NCBI GenBank assembly: GCA_016714685.1
Contig: JADKCH010000029.1
Location: forward strand, 1 to 5,613
DNA: 5,613 nt
DNA from: Candidatus Geothrix odensensis
Lineage (GTDB): Bacteria > Acidobacteriota > Holophagae > Holophagales > Holophagaceae
Direction: 5' to 3'
The position numbers were made by a program, and so were the translations under genes. The notes beneath the pieces were generated by a model that had not been told where the DNA came from, made no database searches, and saw nothing but the letters and a program-made list of their open reading frames with translations. Below, in pieces: positions 1-4,885 of this stretch (its first letter is position 1; every line of letters starts with the position of its first letter).

Positions 1-1
1 G

Positions 2-121
2 GTGGAAGAGCACGGGGGCAGCATCGAGGTGCAGAATGGTACGGGATGCGGGGCCCGTGTGACCCTGCGACTGCCAGCGCCGCGCCGTCGCATGGAACTG
101 ATCGGAGACCCCCATGCCTAG
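2..121 (+). CDS. Sensor histidine kinase, C-terminal end only (partial)
   Basis: This is the 3' end of a gene that begins before the window. The frame encodes 39 residues starting VEEHGGSIEVQNGTG and ending at TAG (119-121). The order V-E-x-H-G-G-x-I, a short Gly-rich turn (GTGCGARV) and a beta strand TLRLP matches the end of the HATPase_c ATP-binding domain of sensor kinases, covering the last Gly box and final strand. The tail after LRLPAP is short, so no extra C-terminal domain follows. The stop overlaps the ATG of the next gene by 8 bp, which implies translational coupling and a kinase/regulator pair. The sensory domain is outside the window, so the stimulus is unknown. Identification as a kinase is fairly safe; the subfamily cannot be told. 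Confidence 0.85.
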   Translation: MEEHGGSIEVQNGTGCGARVTLRLPAPRRRMELIGDPHA

Positions 122-1460
122 GCCAAAGATCCTGATCATCGAGGATGATCCCGCGGTGCGGCACGGCATGGCCGCCTTCCTGCGCGCCAATGACCTCGAT
201 GTGGAGGAAGCGGAGACCTGCCTGAAAGCCACGGAACTGTTCCGGGCCGGGGGTTACGACGTGGTGGTGGCGGACTATAGCCTGCCGGACGGCACTTCCC
301 TGGATCTCCTGCCCCAGTTCAAGAAGCTGAGCGAGGACACCCCCTTCATCATCCTCACAGCGCATGGCTCCATCGACCTGGCGGTGCGGGCCATCAAGGA
401 AGGCGCGGAACAGTTCCTCACCAAGCCTGTGGAATCCAAGACCCTGCTGGTGCTGGTGCGTCGGCTCCTGCAGCAGCAGCGCCTCCGCAAACGCCAGGAA
501 GTGGCCACCCGGGAACAGCCGGGCCCCAATGGATCCCTTTCCCAGGCGAGCCCCCACCATCCGCCGGCTGGAGGAGCAGGCACGCCTCATGCTCGAATGG
601 GACAGCCCCATCCTCATCCTGGGCGAGACTGGCTCTGGAAAGGGGGTCTTGGCCCGCTGGATCCACAGCAATGGCCCCCGACGCGAGGAAGCCTTCGTGA
701 ACCTCAACTGCGCGGGGCTCAGCCGGGAGCTGCTGGAGTCCGAGCTGTTTGGTCATGAGCGCGGAGCCTTCACTGGCGCAGTCACCGCCAAGCAGGGCCT
801 GCTGGAAGTGGGCCATCGGGGGATCGTGTTCCTGGATGAAATCGGAGACATGGATCCGGCCATCCAGCCCAAGCTCCTGAAGGCCCTGGAGGAGAAGAAT
901 TTCCGCCGCCTGGGTGATGTCCGGGACCGCCGAGTGGACATCCGCCTCATCGCCAGCACCAACCTGGACCTGGAAGAGGCTGGTTCGGGCCAAGAAGTTC
1001 CGGGATGACCTCTACTACCGCGTCAGCACCCTGACCCTGCGCATCCCACCCCTGGGGAACGGTCCGATGGACATTCTCGGTGCTGGCAGCTGCCATTCTC
1101 AGGGGCGTATGCAACCGCATGGGCCGGTCGGAAGTGCACTTCAGCCCCCGAGCCGCATCGGCCATGCAGGAATACGGATGGCCCGGGAACATCCGGGAAC
1201 TGGCGAACGTGCTCGAGCGAGCCCTGATTCTCCAGAAGGGGGATTGCCTGGATGCCCCCGACCTGGGCCTGGGAGTTCAGCGAACTGTCCCGTCTGCGGT
1301 AGATGGGGAGATGGTCACGCTCAAGGAAATGGAGCGGCTCCACATCGAGCGCGTGCTCCAGCGCAGCGGCGGAAGCGTCACTGAGGCGGCCGCAATCCTG
1401 GGCGTCGCCCGTCGCACCCTCTACGATCGAATCAAGGCGTTGGGGTTGGCGAAGCCCTGA
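114..1460 (+). pseudogene. Sigma-54-dependent response regulator, NtrC family (frameshifted as sequenced)
   Basis: A bacterial enhancer-binding protein that would be phosphorylated by the upstream kinase and then use ATP to open sigma-54 RNA polymerase promoters. The receiver domain (residues about 5-120) is complete, with acidic D11/D12, phospho-acceptor D54 (VVADYSLPDG), T82 and K104. The AAA+ part (from about 555) shows Walker A GETGSGKG, an intact GAFTGA sigma-54 contact loop, Walker B IVFLDEIGD, and GWPGNIREL near the end. The C-terminus is a Fis-type helix-turn-helix (GSVTEAAAILGVARRTLYDR). The reading frame changes near 515-560, at 982-983 (extra G) and within 1054-1080 (apparently one base lost and two Gs gained). 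After correction the protein would be about 447 aa, normal for the family. No domain is missing, so this is either a sequencing-error artefact or a very recent pseudogene. Closest named relatives would be ZraR/AtoC/NtrC types; no specific symbol is justified. Confidence 0.88.
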
Positions 1461-1631
1461 CCCGAAATCCCAGATGGCAAGGCAGGTCGACCCGAAGAAT
1501 CCCCTGCCTTGGCGAAGCCGCAAGATCCCACCGTGCGGGTTCCCGCTGCGCTCGGGTCCCCTCTCCCACTTGGATCAGGCCATTCGCATGTCCTGCCTGG
1601 GATTCAGCATCGTCTCCAAGTTGGCGTAGCC
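1446..1631 (+). repeat. Three copies of TTGGCGWAGCC around the sigma-54 promoter
   Basis: TTGGCGAAGCC occurs exactly at 1446-1456, in the last codons of the regulator gene, and at 1509-1519. TTGGCGTAGCC, with one change, occurs at 1621-1631, where it forms the -24 half of the predicted sigma-54 promoter. An 11-base identity this close together is unlikely by chance. The meaning is unknown: a regulator recognition word, or a duplication relic, are both possible. Confidence 0.4.
1478..1511. promoter_or_regulatory. 9-bp inverted repeat, candidate enhancer site or hairpin terminator
   Basis: CAAGGCAGG (1478-1486) and CCTGCCTTG (1503-1511) are perfect inverted copies separated by 16 nt, starting 18 nt after the regulator stop codon. 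The centre lies roughly 150 bp upstream of the start site predicted from the sigma-54 promoter, the usual range for an upstream activating site of an NtrC-type activator. A partial third copy, CCTGCCTGG, lies at 1592-1600. Alternatively the RNA could form a stem that ends the kinase/regulator transcript. There is no T-run after it, so a classical intrinsic terminator is not supported. Confidence 0.4.
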
Positions 1632-1638
1632 CTTGCTT
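1621..1638 (+). promoter_or_regulatory. Sigma-54 (RpoN) promoter upstream of the exported family II pyrophosphatase
   Basis: TTGGCGTAGCCCTTGCTT fits the sigma-54 consensus TGGCACG-N4-TTGCW. The -24 GG is at 1623-1624 and the -12 GC at 1635-1636, separated by exactly 10 nt as the holoenzyme requires. The flanking bases TTGGC and TTGCT also match. Transcription should start near 1647, giving a leader of about 64 nt before the ATG at 1711. The gene just upstream encodes a sigma-54 activator, which makes this a plausible direct target. Confidence 0.75.
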
Positions 1639-1697
1639 ACGGCAATCAAGGCCGAATGCACCCCCAGTGACTGGGGTTCCGGTGTCACTCAATTCAA

Positions 1698-1703
1698 AAG
1701 GAG
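1698..1703 (+). promoter_or_regulatory. Shine-Dalgarno site fixing the start at 1711
   Basis: AAGGAG lies 7 nt before ATG 1711. The frame stays open upstream to a TTG at 1633, but that codon lies inside the sigma-54 promoter and has no ribosome site. Translation therefore starts at 1711, immediately before the signal peptide. Confidence 0.8.
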
Positions 1704-1710
1704 ATCCTGC

Positions 1711-2715
1711 ATGAAACGATTTTCTACTTTGCTGCTTGCTGTCGGGCTCGCCATTGGCGGCAACTTGGCTTTGGCGTCAGCCGAACCACAGGCCACCGGA
1801 AGCGTCCTCGTGATAGGGCACAAGAATCCAGACACGGATAGTATCGTGGCTGCCATTGCCGTGGCCCACCTGAAGAACCTCCAGGGTATTGCCGCCGTCG
1901 CGGTGGCTCAGGGTCCGGCTAATCCGGAAACACAATTCGTGCTGGAGACCTTTCATTTGACCGCCCCAAGGGTCGAGACCAGTGTGGCGGGACGCAAGGT
2001 GATCCTGGTGGATCACTCAGACTATCCGCAGGCTCCCGCAGACCTGGCCAAAGCTGAGATCGTCGGCCTGATCGATCATCACAAGCTGGGCGGGCTTGCC
2101 ACCGACAAACCCCTAGAGGCATGGGTCTTCCCCGTTGGATCGACGAGTACCATCATCGCTCGCATGTACGCCACCGCAGGCGTTCCCATTCCGAAGGCCA
2201 TTGCAGGGGGTATGCTCTGCGCGATTCTTTCCGACACGGTCATTTTCAAATCCCCCACAACCACGCCTGAGGATCGCGCCACGGCCACCCGGCTGGCGAA
2301 GGTCGCGGGCATCAAGGATCCAGAAGCCCTGGGCTTGAAGCTGTTCGAGGTGAAGTCCCAACTCAAGGGAGTACCGGCCGCAGAGCTCTTAAAGCGGGAC
2401 TTCAAGACCTTCGTCATGAACGGCCGCAAAGTGGGCGTCGGCCAGTTGGAGGTGGTGGATCTCGCCATCCTCACGCCCATGAAAAAGGATCTCCTTCAGG
2501 CCATGGTTGACCTCAAAGCCGAGAACTACCACAGCCTCTTCCTAATGCTTACCGACATCACCAAGGAGGGGACTGAACTCCTCCTGCTTTCCGATGACCT
2601 GGCCATCGTGGCTTCAGCATTCGGTGCCAAACCCCAGGGCAGTTCCATGTGGCTGCCGGGCGTCATGAGCCGTAAAAAACAGGTCATTCCGGGGCTGGAG
2701 CAGGCTTTCAAGTAG
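1711..2715 (+). CDS. ppaC: Exported family II (DHH, manganese-type) inorganic pyrophosphatase
   Basis: Hydrolyses pyrophosphate to two phosphates. The 334-aa product starts with a Sec signal peptide (MKRF, hydrophobic 6-20, likely cut after ALASA at 24) and then runs the full family II fold. Motifs are GHKNPDTDS (H37, D41, D43), VDHSD (D101), IDHH (D122, H123, H124), AILSDTVIFKSP (D175) and the C-terminal SRKKQV (320-325). These correspond to all six metal ligands and the phosphate-binding Arg/Lys residues of the Bacillus subtilis enzyme, whose cytoplasmic form is about 309 aa; the extra length here is the leader. No regulatory CBS or DRTGG insertion is present. Export is odd for this normally cytoplasmic family. 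No lipobox and no twin-arginine motif are seen, so Sec export to the periplasm or outside is inferred. It is preceded by a sigma-54 promoter and a strong ribosome site. Confidence 0.93.
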   Translation: MKRFSTLLLAVGLAIGGNLALASAEPQATGSVLVIGHKNPDTDSIVAAIAVAHLKNLQGIAAVAVAQGPANPETQFVLETFHLTAPRVETSVAGRKVILVDHSDYPQAPADLAKAEIVGLIDHHKLGGLATDKPLEAWVFPVGSTSTIIARMYATAGVPIPKAIAGGMLCAILSDTVIFKSPTTTPEDRATATRLAKVAGIKDPEALGLKLFEVKSQLKGVPAAELLKRDFKTFVMNGRKVGVGQLEVVDLAILTPMKKDLLQAMVDLKAENYHSLFLMLTDITKEGTELLLLSDDLAIVASAFGAKPQGSSMWLPGVMSRKKQVIPGLEQAFK

Positions 2716-2771
2716 GCTCGACTGACGATTGGATCTGGGCTTCCGGCTGATGTCGATCGGCGAGTGACCGA

Positions 2772-2804
2772 GCGGGACTCCGCACTGTAGGTGCGGATTC
2801 CCGC
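2772..2804. repeat. Strong hairpin after the family II pyrophosphatase gene
   Basis: GCGGGA (2772-2777) pairs with TCCCGC (2799-2804). After one C/T mismatch, TCCGCAC (2779-2785) pairs with GTGCGGA (2791-2797), leaving the loop TGTAG. That makes 13 base pairs, mostly G-C. No T-run follows, so it is more likely a transcript-stabilising or attenuating stem, or a palindromic repeat unit, than an intrinsic terminator. Its right arm, GTGCGGATTCCCGC, recurs with one change at 1533-1546 (GTGCGGGTTCCCGC) in the other large intergenic region. Confidence 0.6.
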
Positions 2805-2831
2805 ATGAGCTAGACCCTTCCGCGCCAAAGC

Positions 2832-2856
2832 CCCAGTTGTAATTGGGTGATTTTTT
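2832..2856 (+). terminator. Weak intrinsic terminator candidate
   Basis: CCCAGT (2832-2837) can pair with ATTGGG (2842-2847), including one G-U pair, around a 4-nt loop. TGA and six Ts (2851-2856) follow. The stem is short and the T-run is offset by 3 nt, so termination would be modest. The position, between the pyrophosphatase and the next predicted promoter, is right for ending the first transcript. Confidence 0.4.
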
Positions 2857-2880
2857 GTAAGTTAACCCACTGGTATGGAA

Positions 2881-2897
2881 TGGTCCAGGCCTTGCCT
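2881..2897 (+). promoter_or_regulatory. Second sigma-54-like promoter, upstream of the CYTH-like gene
   Basis: TGGTCCAGGCCTTGCCT has the -24 GG at 2882-2883 and the -12 GC at 2894-2895 with the required 10-nt gap. It shares the GCC/CCTTGC core with the promoter at 1621. The match is weaker than that one (TGGTCCA instead of TGGCACG, TTGCC instead of TTGCW). A start near 2907 would give a leader of about 90 nt for the gene at 2997 and those behind it. Confidence 0.5.
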
Positions 2898-2930
2898 TTT
2901 CGGAATGACCCTTGGTCCATCCCTGGTCCA
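2881..2930 (+). repeat. Three direct repeats of TGGTCCA
   Basis: TGGTCCA occurs at 2881-2887, 2913-2919 and 2924-2930. The last two are spaced 11 bp apart, about one helical turn, as in an operator read from one face of the DNA. The first overlaps the -24 element of the second sigma-54-like promoter. This may be an operator for a local regulator; no binding protein can be named. Confidence 0.35.
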
Positions 2931-2996
2931 CTGTCCCCTTCGTTCCGGACCCGCTAACCCCAGGCAAGGGTCAACCCATCCCATGGAGGCTCTAGC

Positions 2997-3950
2997 ATGA
3001 TCAGCCAACTCAGGAATCTCTTACTGGTCGCCCTGGCCACGACAGGGATCATGGCTTCGGCCGGAAACGATCCGGACTTCCTCTTCAAGCGGCAGATCAA
3101 GGCCCACCCTGCCCCCGCATTCGAAGACGTCGCGGGCCGCGAATACAAGTTCCTCATCGATGCCACCAAGGCCAAGGGAACGCCCGCCGAGGCCTTCAAG
3201 GTCATGTGGACCCAGGTTAAGGCCTCTGCGACCAAGCAGGGTTTCACCGTCACCGAAAAGGACAAGAATCCCCTGAAGATCGAAATGACCACGAAGGAGT
3301 ATTTCGACACAGCCGACCACGCGCTCTGGAAGCAGGGCTACCTCATCCGCATCACCACGAAGTACAAGGCTGGTATTGCGGACGAGAAGGGCAAGGTCAC
3401 GGTGAAGGCCATCTTCGAGGATCCGGCGAAAACGATTGCGACGCCCCTCGAGGTGGTCGGCGTGAAGAGCGAGGAGGAATGCCAGGACAATGCCGGCATC
3501 GGCAAAGGTGGCCAGCTGGTTGGCTACATCGAAAAGGGCGCCAGCTTCTCCGTTGCCCTCGATGACCTGGGGAAGATGACCCTGGGGGACTTCGCCAAAT
3601 ACATGCCCGAGTTGCTGAAACTCGGTCTGTCTGGCGATACCAAGCTGGTATCGAACAAAGCCTATTCCTACCGCGTCCGGCCTGGTTACGTGGTGCTCCC
3701 AGGCACGGAGCCCTGCGGGGTGTCCATGGAAGGCTGGTCCCTCAAAGAAGATGGTCCGATCTTCCTCTACGATTTCTCCTACGGATATGACGGATTCACC
3801 CTCTACGAAAACCCTGAGACCCACATGCAGGGGGAACTGTTCATGAGCAAGGTCCTAATTGGAGACCTGGCCGGACTGGCCCTCGCTGACGACGGCAAGT
3901 GGGGCGGGTCCAAGGTCCGCATCTTCCTGAAGCGGCCCATCACCAAGTAG
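2997..3950 (+). CDS. Exported CYTH / triphosphate-tunnel-like protein
   Basis: A 317-aa protein with a Sec-type leader (hydrophobic residues 7-20, probable cut near MASA at 19-22). GGAGG at 2985-2989 sits 7 nt before the ATG. Residues 48-54 (REYKFLI) resemble the opening strand of the CYTH fold. Residues 101-122 (EYFDTADHALWKQGYLIRI) are a very CYTH-like block, with YFDT, an acidic-then-Leu turn and a following LRIR-type strand. KVTVK (133-137) fits the next basic strand, and further charged strands occur at 224-228 (SYRVR) and 245-262 (EGWSLK to YDFSY). Known CYTH enzymes bind triphosphate in a charged tunnel and act as inorganic triphosphatases, thiamine triphosphatases or adenylate cyclases. 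The usual E-x-E-x-K signature is incomplete: G47-x-E49-x-K51. Next to two exported pyrophosphatases, periplasmic triphosphate or polyphosphate cleavage is the best guess, but activity is unproven. Confidence 0.62.
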   Translation: MISQLRNLLLVALATTGIMASAGNDPDFLFKRQIKAHPAPAFEDVAGREYKFLIDATKAKGTPAEAFKVMWTQVKASATKQGFTVTEKDKNPLKIEMTTKEYFDTADHALWKQGYLIRITTKYKAGIADEKGKVTVKAIFEDPAKTIATPLEVVGVKSEEECQDNAGIGKGGQLVGYIEKGASFSVALDDLGKMTLGDFAKYMPELLKLGLSGDTKLVSNKAYSYRVRPGYVVLPGTEPCGVSMEGWSLKEDGPIFLYDFSYGYDGFTLYENPETHMQGELFMSKVLIGDLAGLALADDGKWGGSKVRIFLKRPITK

Positions 3951-4002
3951 CTGAATTCCCTTTCCACCAATCCTCATCCAATCTCGAAGGAGAACCCCCA
4001 CG

Positions 4003-4842
4003 ATGAAAAGGCATGCCCTTCTATCCCCAGCCCGGGTCCTTTTGGCCTGCTCGTTCCTGCCCCTGGCCGCGCAGGCCCCGGAGCCTCTGGACAAGCAGTA
4101 TGGCTACCTCTCCCAGCCCGCCTACATCAAGCACTACGAAGCGGACAAGACCGGCAAGGTGATCCTCAACCCCTACCTCCAGGTGGCCAGCAAGGACTAT
4201 CCGGCCATCCTCGACGTCAAGATGGCGCCCTACAACTGGGTCATCGACGCCGCGGGTCGGGTGGGAATCATCCCCGAGGCCGCCCATCCCCTGGGCCGGA
4301 CCTACGAGAAGGGCTTCTTCCGCCCCGAAGATCAGTCCAAGCGCAAGCCCGGCACCCGCGAGAACTTCGGCCATGTCTCCGCGCTGGGTGGCGCTCCCGG
4401 CCGCATCAGCGGCGAGATCCTCTACGACAAGGGGTCCAACAGCTGGACCATCAACAACAAGTCCGGCCGCTACACCAAGCACAACACCGACCGCACGCCC
4501 GATCAGCTCGTCAACGCCGCCACGCTCATTCGCGAGGTGGTTGATCCGGGAACCGCCTCCTGGGGACCCGTCTTCTTCCTGCTCGAATACTCCGATGACT
4601 CCGTCCGGGAAGAGCTCATGAAGAGCCCCAAGCTGGCCTACGACGATGCCGCGAAGAAGAGCCGTCCCCACGTCATCGTGATGCCCGCAGGCCCCGTCAT
4701 GGAACCCAAGGTCGAGAAGCCCGCGGTCAAGCCCGCCGAGGTTGCGCCAGCGAAGATGGCGGAAGAGGCGCCGAAAGCGGCGGCCCCCAAGGCCAAGAAG
4801 GTCAAGAAGGCCAAGGCCGCCAACAACGACGATCCCTCTTGA
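4003..4842 (+). CDS. Exported protein of unknown function with Lys/Ala/Pro-rich tail
   Basis: I do not recognise a named family. The 279-aa product has an N-terminal leader (MKRH, hydrophobic 12-24, cut near LAAQA at 21-25), then a compact soluble region (about 28-230) rich in Tyr, Gly and charged residues. A block at about 123-178 carries H124, a GEI strand (137-139), NNKSGRY (151-157) and a helix with Leu and Ala. This pattern (HxS, GE[IL], SG[HR]Y) resembles a small domain I have seen in unrelated uncharacterised bacterial proteins. The last 45 residues are Lys, Ala, Pro and Glu repeats ending strongly basic (KAKKVKKAKAANN), probably disordered and able to bind polyanions. AAGGAG (3987-3992) lies 10 nt before the ATG. 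The gene is 52 bp after the CYTH-like gene and 43 bp before the family I pyrophosphatase, so one operon is likely. Confidence 0.8.
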   Translation: MKRHALLSPARVLLACSFLPLAAQAPEPLDKQYGYLSQPAYIKHYEADKTGKVILNPYLQVASKDYPAILDVKMAPYNWVIDAAGRVGIIPEAAHPLGRTYEKGFFRPEDQSKRKPGTRENFGHVSALGGAPGRISGEILYDKGSNSWTINNKSGRYTKHNTDRTPDQLVNAATLIREVVDPGTASWGPVFFLLEYSDDSVREELMKSPKLAYDDAAKKSRPHVIVMPAGPVMEPKVEKPAVKPAEVAPAKMAEEAPKAAAPKAKKVKKAKAANNDDPS

Positions 4843-4885
4843 TCTGAGTCAGCTCCCACCCCTTGAATCCAGGAGATATCCAGAT

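Noticed and set aside
37..50. TGG...TGC resembling a sigma-54 site before the regulator gene
   Set aside because: The GG to GC offset is 10 rather than 12 and it lies inside the kinase coding sequence.
418..993. Minus-strand open frame of 191 codons over the regulator gene
   Set aside because: The plus strand encodes unmistakable AAA+ motifs here; the antisense frame is a shadow.
515..1082. Programmed ribosomal frameshifting in the regulator
   Set aside because: Several separate breaks with no shared slippery heptamer or downstream structure; indel errors or mutation explain them more simply.
1633..1710. TTG start giving a 360-aa pyrophosphatase
   Set aside because: The extension overlaps the sigma-54 promoter, lacks a ribosome site and would bury the signal peptide.
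2890..2969. 8-bp inverted repeat CCTTGCCT / AGGCAAGG
   Set aside because: The arms are 64 nt apart and one arm lies upstream of the predicted start. A match this size is expected by chance in a region this long.
2983..3000. Five-codon upstream frame (MEALA) ending in ATGA over the CYTH-like start
   Set aside because: Its ATG sits inside the ribosome site of the real gene and has no site of its own; it is likely chance.
3021..3824. Long open frame on the minus strand (267 codons)
   Set aside because: It lies wholly opposite the CYTH-like gene, has no ribosome site or recognisable motif, and is expected from GC-rich codon bias.
4036..4050. Lipobox-like LLAC in the leader of the unknown exported protein
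   Set aside because: The hydrophobic stretch before the Cys is only about four residues and the hydrophobic core continues beyond it; ordinary signal peptidase cleavage fits better.
4021..4671. Minus-strand open frame of 216 codons
   Set aside because: Mirror of the exported unknown gene. Gly/Val/Leu-rich composition without motifs; the plus strand has a leader peptide and ribosome site.
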